DNA of 64,000 nucleotides from contig NZ_BIME01000005.1 of assembly GCF_004000925.1 (NCBI RefSeq), forward strand, positions 346,652-410,651, in the 5' to 3' direction. Below the pieces are notes generated by a model, which was given only the letters and a program-made list of their open reading frames with translations, did not search any database and was not told where the DNA came from. The first letter of the stretch is position 1, and each line of letters opens with the position of its first letter. Source of the stretch: Paenibacillus illinoisensis NBRC 15959. GTDB taxonomy: Bacteria; Bacillota; Bacilli; Paenibacillales; Paenibacillaceae. Positions 43,169-53,700 of the stretch are shown one piece after another. Both the position numbers and the translations under genes were made by a program.

Positions 43169-44236
43169 TTATTTTTTTACAAGAGTCGGCTCGGCTGGCA
43201 TGATTCCAGGTGTCGACTCCCTGATAATGGGGGCAGTCACAATATGCGAGACCTGATAAGGCTGTTCGGGGTTGTCGATTCGGGATAACAGCATTTCGGC
43301 AGCCTTAATCCCCATCTCGCTGCTGTAAATATGAACCGTCGTTAACGGAGGTTCAATAATTCTTGATTCAGGTGCGTTATCGAATCCACATACCACAATA
43401 TCCTGTGGAACCGTTACCTCTCTTAATTTAAAAGCTCTGATTAGATCCACCGCAATGAAGTCATTGGCACACACATATGCGGAAGGAAATGACTCCAGTG
43501 CAGCAACTCGCTCCCTTATCCAACCAGGTTTGGAAAAGTACAGCTTATCATTGTCTGTAATGCAGTGGGATACATCGACCTGCAATCCCGATTCCAACAT
43601 CGCCCGGTGATATCCAGTCCATCGTTCGTTGAAGCTTTTACAGTGATTGTAATCTCCTGCGAATCCGATACTTTTGTAGCCGCTATCAATTAATTTTTTG
43701 GTTAACTGATAAGTGCTATGTTCATTCTCCATAAGAAGCAGATCAGCATGAAAATCCGGATAACAGATGTTGGCTGCACAATCGATAAAGACCGTAGGAA
43801 TTCCGAGCTCTGTGATGAGGCGGGTATATTCCAGGTTGAATAACTCGATGCAGATGATGCCGTCCACTTTGGAAATATCAAAATTGTTAGGTAGGGTAAG
43901 GGCTTCTTCATCAACTTCACGAACGATATGAATGGACAGATTATAGCCCTCGGCACTAATTCTTTTCTCCAAACCGCTAATTAGCAGCGATCCAAAATGA
44001 GACGTATTAGGCAGGTTCTCTGTTAACAGGGCGATATTGCCCGGCGTTCTGCTAAGAACATGCTCACTTTCCATATAAGCAAATTGTTTATATCTTAACT
44101 CGATGGCTTTCTTAATCACCCGACTCCGTGTTTCTTCCGGAATGTTTCCGCTATCATTTAGAGCTTTGGAAGCCGTATTTCGGGAGATACCCAAAGCATC
44201 TGCGATATCCTGTATCGTAACTTTCTCTTTTGCCAT
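43169..44236 (-). CDS. LacI family transcriptional regulator
   Basis: A 355-residue repressor: HTH MAKEKVTIQDIADALGISRNTASKALNDSGNIPEETRSRVIKKAIELRY, then a periplasmic-binding-like sensor (GNIALLTENLPNTSHFGSLLISGLEKRI, DGIICIELFN, AGDYNHCKSFNERWTGYHRAM, ANDFIAVDLIRAF, VCGFDNAPESRIIEPPLTTVHI). The start ATG 44236 follows GAGG by 6 bases. It is divergent from a sugar ABC importer and fructan genes and probably controls them; AGCAATTGTAAA boxes on both sides of the gap are candidate operators. Confidence 0.92.
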   Translation of the reverse strand: MAKEKVTIQDIADALGISRNTASKALNDSGNIPEETRSRVIKKAIELRYKQFAYMESEHVLSRTPGNIALLTENLPNTSHFGSLLISGLEKRISAEGYNLSIHIVREVDEEALTLPNNFDISKVDGIICIELFNLEYTRLITELGIPTVFIDCAANICYPDFHADLLLMENEHSTYQLTKKLIDSGYKSIGFAGDYNHCKSFNERWTGYHRAMLESGLQVDVSHCITDNDKLYFSKPGWIRERVAALESFPSAYVCANDFIAVDLIRAFKLREVTVPQDIVVCGFDNAPESRIIEPPLTTVHIYSSEMGIKAAEMLLSRIDNPEQPYQVSHIVTAPIIRESTPGIMPAEPTLVKK

Positions 44237-44313
44237 GTCGTGCCTCACCTCTATTGGTCAATTGATCGTCCCAAGTGTTTTCTAAGTCAAATGTATAATA
44301 TATCGAAGTAAAT

Positions 44314-44644
44314 AGCAATTGTAAATTTACAAATGCACAATTAATAATTTATTTTGTCAATTTCGAACTTCGCATTCTTAATTCATTCGTCATTTAAGTT
44401 TACATCTACATAGCCAATGCAGAATCTTTTGTTATAGGATGAAATCCGTTATATTACGGGCTTTTTTTGGATATTTATTCCGTTAAACGTACAATTAGAA
44501 AAGAGTTATGCATAAAAAAATGAAGCAAATGCACAACTATTTTTCACATTTTGTATTGACTAAATGATACTCATCCTGATAAATTGTAAAATATCAAATA
44601 AGCAATTGTAAATATTGAAAGCCCTTACTATGAGCAATTGTAAA
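44314..44644. promoter_or_regulatory. divergent promoter with repeated AGCAATTGTAAA boxes
   Basis: AGCAATTGTAAA occurs at 44314-44325, 44601-44612 and 44633-44644. The first is part of a perfect palindrome TTGTAAA-TTTACAA (44319-44332). CAAATGCACAA is also repeated exactly at 44330 and 44526. A promoter for the importer is visible: TTGACT at 44556 and ATAAAT at 44579 with 17-base spacing, so the two downstream boxes would block early transcription. The 434-base gap contains no gene. Confidence 0.55.
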
Positions 44645-44670
44645 CTTTAATAATGAACGGGGGTCGTGTG

Positions 44671-45636
44671 TTGGATAACACAGTAAACACCAATAAGAGG
44701 ATGGGGAAAGGCCTCAAAGAGAGGAGTTCCATTTTTCATCCGTTACAGCAGCTCAAAAAGAATTATTTCCTGTATGTATTGCTTGCGCCAGCTCTAATCC
44801 TGACACTGATCTTCAAATACATTCCGATGTATGGAGCCATCATCGCATTCAAAGATTTCAGTCCGATCAAGGGGATTATGGGCAGCGATTGGGTAGGATT
44901 GAAACATTTCGAGAAGTTTTTGGCTTCTCCCAATTTCGACATCATATTCATGAATACGCTTAAGCTCAGCTTTTTTGGATTGATATTCAGTTTCCCGGTG
45001 CCGATTTTGCTGGCACTCATGCTGAATCAGGTACGCAAAGCTGGAGTGAAAAAGAATATTCAATTGTTTCTGTATGCACCCAATTTCATATCGGTTGTCG
45101 TTGTTGTGGGCATGCTGTTCATTTTCTTATCCCCAACAGGGCCAGTGAACCAATTGGCCACATGGATTACTGGACAGCCGATCATGTTTATGTCCGAACC
45201 TGAATATTTCCGCTGGATCTACATCTTGTCCGATATTTGGACCGGAGCAGGCTGGGCCTCGATCATTTACGTTGCAGCTCTAGCCAATGTCGATCCAGAG
45301 CTTCACAATGCAGCCAATCTGGATGGAGCCAATCTTCTTCAGCGTATTCGCCACATCGACCTTCCGACCATTCGTCCGATTATGGCCATTGTGTTTATCC
45401 TTGCAGCTGGGGGAATTATGTCCATCGGATTCGAAAAGGCATACCTGATGCAAACATCCATGAACCTGCCGTCATCCGAGATTATTGCCACCTATGTTTA
45501 CAAGGTCGGATTGCAGTCCGGCGATTACGCCTATTCTGCGGCCGTAGGATTGTTTAACTCTGTCATTAACGTCATCCTGCTCGTTACCGTGAATCTGATT
45601 GTGAAGAAATTAAACGAAGGCGAAGGCCTTTATTAG
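44671..45636 (+). CDS. CUT1 sugar ABC transporter permease (LplB family)
   Basis: A 321-residue inner-membrane permease with six helices: YVLLAPALILTLIFKYIPMYGAIIAFKDFSP is the hallmark N-terminus of the LplB subgroup, and the EAA-type loop reads NAANLDGANLLQRIRHIDLPTIRPI. ATG 44653 has no ribosome site; GGGGG at 44659-44663 fits TTG 44671 (7 bases) or GTG 44668. It forms the importer with the next two genes. No ATPase is encoded here, so a shared MsmX-type ATPase elsewhere is expected. Confidence 0.91.
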   Translation: MDNTVNTNKRMGKGLKERSSIFHPLQQLKKNYFLYVLLAPALILTLIFKYIPMYGAIIAFKDFSPIKGIMGSDWVGLKHFEKFLASPNFDIIFMNTLKLSFFGLIFSFPVPILLALMLNQVRKAGVKKNIQLFLYAPNFISVVVVVGMLFIFLSPTGPVNQLATWITGQPIMFMSEPEYFRWIYILSDIWTGAGWASIIYVAALANVDPELHNAANLDGANLLQRIRHIDLPTIRPIMAIVFILAAGGIMSIGFEKAYLMQTSMNLPSSEIIATYVYKVGLQSGDYAYSAAVGLFNSVINVILLVTVNLIVKKLNEGEGLY

Positions 45637-45651
45637 AAAGGAGTATCACTC

Positions 45652-46533
45652 ATGACTATCAAACCGACGGGGCTGGATCGTCTGATCCTCGCACTGAACG
45701 CCATCTTTCTCACCTGTGCTGTACTGGTTGTGGTCGTTCCTCTCATTTATATTGTTATCGCTTCCTTTATGGATCCAACCGTACTGCTTAATCAGGGACT
45801 GTCCTTCAATGTATCCGACTGGAGTCTGGATGGTTATCAGATGATTCTGTCCAATCCGGCCATGATTCGAGGCTTCGCGAATGCAGTGCTATACTCGGTT
45901 TCGTTTACCTTTGTGACCGTGGCGGTTTCTATCTGTGCAGGTTATGCCTTGTCTGAGGAAAGGCTGGCGGGAAGAGGATTTTTCATGGTTCTGTTTATCA
46001 TTACGATGTTCTTCGGTGGCGGCCTCATTCCGACTTATCTGCTTGTGCGTAATCTCGGCATGCTGGATACCATATGGGCGATCATCATTCCCGGAGCGGT
46101 TAACGTGTGGAACATCATTCTCTCCAGAACTTTTTTCAAAGGTGTACCACGGGAACTGAAAGAAGCTGCGAACGTGGACGGTGCTTCCGATATGAAGATT
46201 TTCTTTCAGATTGTCATTCCGCTATCCAAACCGATCATTTTTGTCCTTGCGTTGTACGCGTTCGTTGGGCAGTGGAATTCTTATTTTGATGCCATGATTT
46301 ATTTGGATAATCCCAATCTTCATCCCTTACAGCTCGTTCTGCGTTCCATTCTGATCCAGAACCAGGCTGCACCGGGCATGATCAGTGATCAGCTTGCCAT
46401 GGCGGAGCTCAAACGGTTATCCGAGATGATTAAGTATTCTGCCATCGTCATTTCAAGTCTACCGCTGATTATCATGTATCCGTTCTTTCAAAAGTACTTC
46501 GAAAAGGGTGTCATGGTAGGTTCACTCAAATAG
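45652..46533 (+). CDS. CUT1 sugar ABC transporter permease (LplC/YesQ family)
   Basis: A 293-residue partner permease with six helices. ALNAIFLTCAVLVVVVPLIYIVIASFMDPT opens it, the EAA loop is GVPRELKEAANVDGASDMKIFFQIVIPLSKPI, and the end FQKYFEKGVMVGSLK is the standard C-terminus of this group. AAAGGAG lies 8 bases upstream. It follows the first permease by 15 bases. Confidence 0.93.
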   Translation: MTIKPTGLDRLILALNAIFLTCAVLVVVVPLIYIVIASFMDPTVLLNQGLSFNVSDWSLDGYQMILSNPAMIRGFANAVLYSVSFTFVTVAVSICAGYALSEERLAGRGFFMVLFIITMFFGGGLIPTYLLVRNLGMLDTIWAIIIPGAVNVWNIILSRTFFKGVPRELKEAANVDGASDMKIFFQIVIPLSKPIIFVLALYAFVGQWNSYFDAMIYLDNPNLHPLQLVLRSILIQNQAAPGMISDQLAMAELKRLSEMIKYSAIVISSLPLIIMYPFFQKYFEKGVMVGSLK

Positions 46534-46589
46534 TGAACAGCCTGAGATATCTTAAGCCAGATCCAACAATATAAAGTGGAGGTCACGTC

Positions 46590-48200
46590 ATGAAAAAAGT
46601 GAAAAAGTCCAAAAGAGGCATTACATCGGTATCCCTTTCCATGTTGTCTGCTGTACTTCTGCTCACAGCCTGTGGTGGAGGAGGGGGCGGCGGCGCAGCC
46701 AGTGAAGCCCAGTCTCCCGACGGGAAAGTGACACTGAATTTTATCACACAGAGCTCGCCGCTGGCTCCGGCCGATCCGAACGAGAAACTGATTAACAAGC
46801 GACTTGAGGAAAAGACCAATGTGCATATCAACTGGAAGAACTACACGAGTGATGTGTTTGCCGAAAAAAGAAATCTGGCGGTAGCCAGCGGGGATTTACC
46901 CGATGCCATTTTTGACGCAGGTTACGGAGATTATGATCTCCTGAAACTGGCCAAGGATGGGGCTATCATTCCGCTCGAAGACTTGATCGAACAATACATG
47001 CCCAATCTACAAAAGGTGCTGGAGGAAGCTCCGGAATACAAGAGCATGATCACGGCACCGGATGGACATATTTACTCTTTCCCATGGATCGAGGAACTGG
47101 GAAGCGGCAAGCAGCGGATACAAGCGGTGGATAATCTGCCATGGATCAATGTGGAATGGCTGAATAAACTCGGACTGAAGATGCCGACGACGACCGAGGA
47201 ATTGAAGGAAGTGCTAATCGCCTTCAAAACGCAAGATCCCAATGGAAATGGAAAAGCGGATGAAATTCCGTTGTCGTTCATTAACAAGCCGGGCGGAGAA
47301 GATCTGACATTTCTCTTTGCCGCATTCGGACTTGGGGAGAACTGGGACCATACCGTGGTAACGAACGAGGGTAAGGTCGTCTTTACGGCAGCGGATGAAG
47401 GTTATAAGGAAGCTGTGAAATATATCCATGAGCTTGTCCAGGAAGGTCTTGTGGATGTGGAAGCCTATCAGCAGGACTGGAATACGTATCTGGCCAAAGG
47501 CAAGGACCATAAGTACGGCATGTATTTCACTTGGGATAAGGCCAACATTACGGGAATGAATGACACGTATGATGTTTTGCCTCCGCTTGCCGGTCCGGAT
47601 GGAGAGAGAAATGTTACGAGAACCAATGGGATCGGACTGGACAGAGGACGTATGGTTATCACGAGCAGCAATAAAAATCTGGAATCCACAGCGAAGTGGG
47701 TAGACCAGCTGTACGATCCGCTCCAATCGATCCAAAACAACTGGGGAACGTACGGGGATGAAACGCAGCAAAATATTTTTGGATTTGATGAAGCCAAGGG
47801 TATGCTGAAGCATCTGCCATTAGAAGGGGCTGCGCCTGTCGAACTTAGACAAAAAACGAGCATTGCCGGACCGCTGGCGATTCTCGACAGTTACTACGAC
47901 AAATACACGACTAAACCAGAAGATGCTGCATGGCGCATGGAGCTTCTGGATCGGGTCATGGTTCCACATATGAAAGCGGAAAACGTCTATCCAAGCGTAT
48001 TTTTCTCCATTGATGAGCTCGACCGACTGTCCACCATTGAAACCGACCTGTTCGCTTATGTACTGCGCATGCGCACGGAATGGTATCAAAACGGGAAAAT
48101 CGAGCAGGAATGGGATGCCTATTTGAAAGAGCTGGATCGTCTTGGACTGCAGGAATGGCTTCAGATTAAACAAGCGGGATATGACCGCAATACGAAATAA
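46590..48200 (+). CDS. extracellular solute-binding lipoprotein of the sugar importer
   Basis: A 536-residue lipoprotein: basic N-terminus, hydrophobic helix, lipobox LLTAC followed by a run of glycines, then a large CUT1-type binding protein of the LipO class (VTLNFITQSSPLAPADPNEKLINKRLEEKTNVHINW, KRNLAVASGDLPDAIFDAG, WINVEWLNKLGLKMPTTTEELKEVLIAFKTQDPNGNGKADEIPLSF). Context points to fructo-oligosaccharides as the cargo. It follows the permeases by 56 bases and precedes the cytoplasmic GH32. Confidence 0.92.
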   Translation: MKKVKKSKRGITSVSLSMLSAVLLLTACGGGGGGGAASEAQSPDGKVTLNFITQSSPLAPADPNEKLINKRLEEKTNVHINWKNYTSDVFAEKRNLAVASGDLPDAIFDAGYGDYDLLKLAKDGAIIPLEDLIEQYMPNLQKVLEEAPEYKSMITAPDGHIYSFPWIEELGSGKQRIQAVDNLPWINVEWLNKLGLKMPTTTEELKEVLIAFKTQDPNGNGKADEIPLSFINKPGGEDLTFLFAAFGLGENWDHTVVTNEGKVVFTAADEGYKEAVKYIHELVQEGLVDVEAYQQDWNTYLAKGKDHKYGMYFTWDKANITGMNDTYDVLPPLAGPDGERNVTRTNGIGLDRGRMVITSSNKNLESTAKWVDQLYDPLQSIQNNWGTYGDETQQNIFGFDEAKGMLKHLPLEGAAPVELRQKTSIAGPLAILDSYYDKYTTKPEDAAWRMELLDRVMVPHMKAENVYPSVFFSIDELDRLSTIETDLFAYVLRMRTEWYQNGKIEQEWDAYLKELDRLGLQEWLQIKQAGYDRNTK

Positions 48201-48232
48201 AAAAACTATGTATTTCAAAGGAGAGAACCTAC

Positions 48233-49708
48233 ATGTCTACGATTTCAACAACCGATTACCGAGGTGCTTATCATTTCTCGCCGAACGAGAAGTGGATGAA
48301 TGATCCCAATGGCATGGTATTTTTCAAAGGGGAGTATCACTTGTTCTATCAGCATCATCCGTTTGGCACAACATGGGGACCGATGCATTGGGGGCACGCC
48401 GTGACGAAGGATCTGTTCACCTGGGAAGAGCTTCCTGTGGCTATGGCGCCGGATGAACACGGCATGATCTTTTCAGGAAGTGCTGTAGTGGATTGGAATA
48501 ATACTTCCGGCTTCTTTGATGAGGAACCAGGACTGGTGGCGATATTCACGCATCATCTGGAAGTGGCGAACGATCAACCGATTCAGCGGCAGAGCATTGC
48601 GTACAGCAAGGACAATGGCCGCACGTGGAACAAATATGAGGGGAATCCGGTACTGGAGCATGAGTCTTATGTCGATTTCCGTGATCCCAAGGTGTTCTGG
48701 CATGAGCAGAGCAAGGAATGGGTGATGATCATTGCCTGTGGTCAGACGGTATGCTTGTACCGTTCTCCCAATCTGAAAGATTGGACACTCGGCAGTGAAT
48801 TCGGCACAGGCATCGGTTCACATGACGGCGTGTGGGAATGTCCTGATCTCTTCCCGCTGGCGGTGGATGGGGACCATGGGCATGAAAAATGGGTCATGCT
48901 TGTCAGTATCGGTGCAGATCCTGCGTTCAAGGAAGGCTCGCGAACGCAGTACTTTATCGGAGATTTTGATGGGTCGACGTTTGTTCCGGATGAAGCTTCC
49001 CACACCGTTCGCTGGCTTGACCATGGCCGGGACAACTACGCAGGAGTCAGTTGGTCCGACATTCCGGCTGAAGACGGCAGACGCCTGTTTATGGGCTGGA
49101 TGAGCAACTGGATGTATGCCAACCAAACGCCAACCGAAGGTTATCGTGGCGCGATGACGATTGCTCGGGAGCTTACTTTGGAAACGATAGACGGTAAAGT
49201 CACATTGGTTCAGCGTCCGGCCCGTGAGATGGAGCAAGCCCGGAAACCGATATTGACCCTGCACAACGTTTCTGTCCAAGAGGCGAGGAAACATCTTAGC
49301 ACGCTGCAGCTGGTGAGCTATGAAGTCGATGCGCAATGGGAATCGGAGCAATCCGTTCAATTTACCTTGAGAAGCAGCGCCAGTCATCAAACGCTCGTTG
49401 GTGTAGACGCGAATCAGCGTGAGGTGTACGTTGATCGCAGTCGATCAGGCATCGTTGATTTCCATGAACATTTCCTGGGACGTCACACAGCAAGTGTTCA
49501 GGGCGGGGTTCAACATTTGCGTATCTATGTGGATTCTTCTTCGGTTGAGGTATTTGCGAGTAACGGTCAGGCCGTTATTACTGACCTGATCTATCCGGAT
49601 GTAGATGCTGCGCGAATTACGGTTGATGCCGATCAGGAAGACATGGTCTTCTCTGCTCTTCATATCTACGAATTGTCTCCCGTTAAGGTGGAAGCCCATG
49701 AGAAATAA
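48233..49708 (+). CDS. cytoplasmic GH32 beta-fructofuranosidase
   Basis: A 491-residue glycoside hydrolase family 32 enzyme without signal peptide. The five-bladed propeller carries the nucleophile motif KWMNDPNGMVF (Asp near residue 22), the transition-state stabiliser FRDPKVFW, and the acid/base glutamate in WECPDLFPL; a beta-sandwich domain with RSGIVDFHEHF and SSSVEVFASNGQAVITDLIYP follows. It should release fructose from imported sucrose or fructo-oligosaccharides. AAAGGAGAG precedes the ATG. It lies between the importer and a fructokinase. Confidence 0.93.
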   Translation: MSTISTTDYRGAYHFSPNEKWMNDPNGMVFFKGEYHLFYQHHPFGTTWGPMHWGHAVTKDLFTWEELPVAMAPDEHGMIFSGSAVVDWNNTSGFFDEEPGLVAIFTHHLEVANDQPIQRQSIAYSKDNGRTWNKYEGNPVLEHESYVDFRDPKVFWHEQSKEWVMIIACGQTVCLYRSPNLKDWTLGSEFGTGIGSHDGVWECPDLFPLAVDGDHGHEKWVMLVSIGADPAFKEGSRTQYFIGDFDGSTFVPDEASHTVRWLDHGRDNYAGVSWSDIPAEDGRRLFMGWMSNWMYANQTPTEGYRGAMTIARELTLETIDGKVTLVQRPAREMEQARKPILTLHNVSVQEARKHLSTLQLVSYEVDAQWESEQSVQFTLRSSASHQTLVGVDANQREVYVDRSRSGIVDFHEHFLGRHTASVQGGVQHLRIYVDSSSVEVFASNGQAVITDLIYPDVDAARITVDADQEDMVFSALHIYELSPVKVEAHEK

Positions 49709-49727
49709 AGAGAAGGAGGGCAGGTAG

Positions 49728-50630
49728 ATGCGTATAGGTGCCATTGAAGCGGGCGGAACGAAGTTTGTATGCGGAATAGGCAACGAACAAGGACATATGG
49801 AGGAATGGTGCAGTTTTCCGACGGAGCATCCCGAGATTACACTCGCCAAGGTGAGTGACTATTTCAGAGATAAAGGGGTGGTGGCTATCGGCATTGGTTC
49901 CTTTGGTCCGATCGATCTGAAGCCGGATAGCCCTACTTATGGTTGCATTACCACAACTCCGAAGTCCGAATGGGAAAACTGCAATGTGGTGGGAATCTTG
50001 AAGCGTGAATTCCCTGTTCCCTTCGGGTGGGATACGGATGTGAATGCTGCTGCTCTGGGGGAAGTCACATGGGGAGCTGCGCAGGGCTTGGACAACTGTG
50101 TGTATTATACGATTGGCACAGGTGTTGGCGTTGGACTTATTGCTGGAGGAAAAAGAGTACACGGATTGCTGCATCCAGAGGGTGGACACATCCGAACGAG
50201 GCGGCATCCGCAGGATCACTTTGCCGGCTTATGCAAGTATCATGGGGATTGCCTGGAGGGACTGGCTGCAGGGCCAGCCATCGAAGCCCGCTGGCAGAGA
50301 CCTGGCAGCGAGCTACCGACGGACCACCTGGCATGGGAGATCGAATCCTTTTATATTGCGGAATCGATTACGACGTCCATCCTGCTGCATTCACCACAGA
50401 AGATCATTTTGGGCGGTGGAGTCATGCAGCAAATGCATCTGTTTCCCATGATTCGGGAACAGGTTGTACACAATCTCCATGGTTATGTGAACGTGTCTGA
50501 ATTGCTGCAGCACATCGACCAATATATTGTTCCACCAGGATTGGGACAACACGCGGGTTTATACGGTGCACTTGCCTTGGGCATTGAAGCACTTAACCAA
50601 GTCAAGACTGATTCATCGGTATCATTGTAA
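49728..50630 (+). CDS. ROK family fructokinase
   Basis: A 300-residue sugar kinase. The phosphate loop is IGAIEAGGTKFVCGIG, the ROK signature region includes YTIGTGVGVGLIAGGKRVHGLLHPEGGHI, and the zinc-binding segment is RHPQDHFAGLCKYHGDCLEGLAAGPAIEARW. It is closest to ScrK/GmuE-type fructokinases, which phosphorylate fructose at C6. The start is 19 bases after the GH32 gene with AAGGAGGGCAGG upstream. It turns the fructose released by the GH32 enzymes into fructose 6-phosphate. Confidence 0.92.
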   Translation: MRIGAIEAGGTKFVCGIGNEQGHMEEWCSFPTEHPEITLAKVSDYFRDKGVVAIGIGSFGPIDLKPDSPTYGCITTTPKSEWENCNVVGILKREFPVPFGWDTDVNAAALGEVTWGAAQGLDNCVYYTIGTGVGVGLIAGGKRVHGLLHPEGGHIRTRRHPQDHFAGLCKYHGDCLEGLAAGPAIEARWQRPGSELPTDHLAWEIESFYIAESITTSILLHSPQKIILGGGVMQQMHLFPMIREQVVHNLHGYVNVSELLQHIDQYIVPPGLGQHAGLYGALALGIEALNQVKTDSSVSL

Positions 50631-50654
50631 TCCACATGTTCGGGAAAGGACGGA

Positions 50655-50715
50655 GCAAATCGCTTAAAAGACTGATTCAGTTGTTTAAGGGAATGCACTG
50701 TCCTTTCTTTTTTTC
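50655..50715 (+). terminator. probable terminator between fructokinase and secreted GH32 genes
   Basis: AAAGGAC near 50645 and GTCCTTTC near 50700 form the outer stem, with TTAAA-TTTAA pairing inside, followed by TTTTTTTC. It suggests that the large GH32 gene is transcribed from its own promoter or by readthrough. Confidence 0.55.
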
Positions 50716-50738
50716 TATATCACGCAGAGAAATGAGGG

Positions 50739-53700
50739 ATGTTCATGAGATTCATTTTAAGGTCCATTAGCTGCGTCTTGTTATCTTGTGTCCTTGGTTT
50801 CACTTCTGTGGAAGCGCATTCAATGACTTCCCATCTGGATAAGGTGACGATGAAGCAGAGTACGGCATCATCCAAGAGTCCAGAATCTCAAACTCAACAT
50901 ACGGAGGCGGTTCCGATGAAAATGGACGTGTCCAGGGCAGCAACGAATTTGTCCGGTTGGACATTGCATGGTAAAGGCAATTTTGAAGATACAAATGAAG
51001 GACTTCATTTGATTTCCGAAGAGAAGGAGAATGTGACCGTATTATCGGACACGCGGGCCGATGATTTTATATATGAAGCGGATCTGTTAATCCAGGATAT
51101 GAATGCAGATGCCAGCCTTGTTTTCCGTTCCAATGATACGGGGTGGTCTTCCTATATGCTGCAAGTGGTTCCTCAGGCTGGTCTGATCCGACTAAGAGAT
51201 GCCAGTGGTAGGTCAGGTACATTATTGGAAGAGTACTCGGTATCCGTGGAGACTGGCGGAATTTATCATTTGAAAGTAAAAGCGGTTGGTGAGAGGCTGC
51301 AGGTGTATTGGGATGGCGGGTACGACCCGGTGATTGATGTGAAAGACAGTGCGTATGTATCAGGGAAACTGGGGCTCCATGTGTGGGACGGATCAGGCTT
51401 ATTCCAAAATGTGAAGATCAGTACCATGGGTGGAAATCTAGGTAACCCCGTTCACCGTGAAGGAGAATGGCAGCCGGATCTACAGGGATATCGGGGCAAA
51501 GGAAATGCGCAAGAGGAAACGCGGATCATATACGAGAAAACAGCAGGGGATTTTGTATTTGAGGGAGATATATCTTTGGCCGATACGAGCTTCGCAGCTC
51601 TACTATTCAGGTCGAATGCAGACGGGACAAAGGGATACAAAGCAGCTCTTAGTAGAGAAGGGGAAGAGGTTCGGGTACAGCTGCAAAAGGTGGATGGAAC
51701 GATTCTTGCGAATTCGGATCGTACATACCCAAGTCAACCGGCAGCAAAGCACCATATCGAAGTGGTTGCCTCCGGTCGCCTGATTCAGGTGTATGTGGAT
51801 GGATATGCAGCACCGGCGGTGGAGGTCATGGATTCTAGTTATGCCGAGGGATATGCCGGACTTGAAGTCGAACAGGGTGTCGCCTATTTTCAAGATACGT
51901 ACATCACGGAAAATTCGATGTATTATACGGAAAAATACCGTCCCCAATATCATTACTCTCCGATTCGAGGGTCCGCAAGTGATCCGAACGGATTGGTTTA
52001 TTACGAGGGGGAGTATCATTTGTTTCACCAGGACGGAGGGACATGGGCCCATGCAGTCAGTACGGATCTTGTGAAATGGAAGCGTTTACCCATTGCGCTA
52101 CCATGGAATGATCTGGGTCATGTATGGTCGGGATCAGCGATTGCGGATCTGAACAACGCATCCGGCCTGTTCTCGGATTCCGGTGGCAAAGGTCTGATTG
52201 CATACTATACGTCGTACCATCCAGGTAAGCCTGGTGGCAATCAGCGTATTGGTCTCGCATATAGTACGGATCAAGGCCGGAATTGGCAATACGCTGAAGA
52301 CCATCCGATTGTGATCGAGAACCCTGGCCAAAATGGCGAAGACCCGGGGAGTTGGGACTTTAGGGATCCGAAGGTCGTTCGGGATGAAGAGCACAACCGC
52401 TGGATTATGGTGGTATCTGGAGGGGATCATATCCGGTTTTTTACCTCAACGAATCTGCTTGATTGGACATTAACCGATAACTTCGGATATGGGGAATACA
52501 TTCGCGGAGGGGTATGGGAGTGTCCCGACCTGATTCAGCTGCCTGTAGAGGGGACGAATGAGCGTAAGTGGGTGCTTATGATCAGTACCGGAGCCAATAC
52601 GAAGACGCAAGGATCGGATGCGGAATACTTTGTAGGCGAGCTGACAGCGGAGGGGGAATTCCTGAACGACCATCCGGCCGGGAAAGTGCTGAAGACGGAC
52701 TTCGGCAAGGAATTCTATGCGTCGATGTCATTTGCGAATATGCCGGATCAGCGGAAAGTGATGCTTGCGTGGATGACGAACTGGGATTATCCATTTGATT
52801 TCCCGACGAACCCTTGGAAAGGGCAATTGACCATTCCGAGAGAAGTTTCTCTCCGAACAACAGATGAGGGTGTACGTCTGGTACAAAAGCCTGTTATCGA
52901 ACTGGAGACACTCCGGCAAAACCTGTACAGTGCAGAGCAGGTGGTGGTCGGGCCACGATCGCAGAATGTGCTCAAAGGTCTGAGTGCAGGTGCATACGAG
53001 ATTGAAGCAGAAGTGGAAATTCCGGCAGACAGTCCCGTTACTGAGTTTGGCTTTCACCTGCGTCAAAGGGAAGGACAAAAAACGACCGTGGGCTACAAGA
53101 CGGAGAAAGAGACGATGTTCGTGGATCGCACCGCTTCGGGAGACGTGAGTTTCTCGGGCTTATTTACCAAAGTTCACGAAGCTGCGCTACAACCTGAGAA
53201 CGGGAGGATCAAGCTGCGAATATTTGTCGATGAAGCTTCTGTTGAAGTGTTTGGCAATGATGGCAGAATGGTTTTCTCGGATGTAATCTTTCCGGATCCG
53301 GCTGGAAGGTCGATGGCGTTCTACAGCCTTGGTGGAGATGTGAAAGTGATCTCAATGAATGTATATGCCTTGGATAATATCTGGAGAAAAGGCATGTCCT
53401 CCCCTCCGAAGATTATTGCAGATACGCAGAGAAGAGTAACGAATGTGGGTCATACCGAAACCCTCTATGCCTCGACTGAGGGCGGACCAGGAAAAGGTGC
53501 CCAACCGCTGAAATGGACCGTGAGTAACCCTAAAGTGGTGAAAATCGTTGATTCTGGCAAAACACATGCTGCGATTCGTGCTGTAGGCAAGGGGGAAGCT
53601 TGGGTGACAGCTTCCATGGCTAACGGCAAAGCTTCTGCCAAAATCCCGATTACGGTAACGGATGGCGTATTCCACACGAATTTATCCGGCTGGCAAAAGG

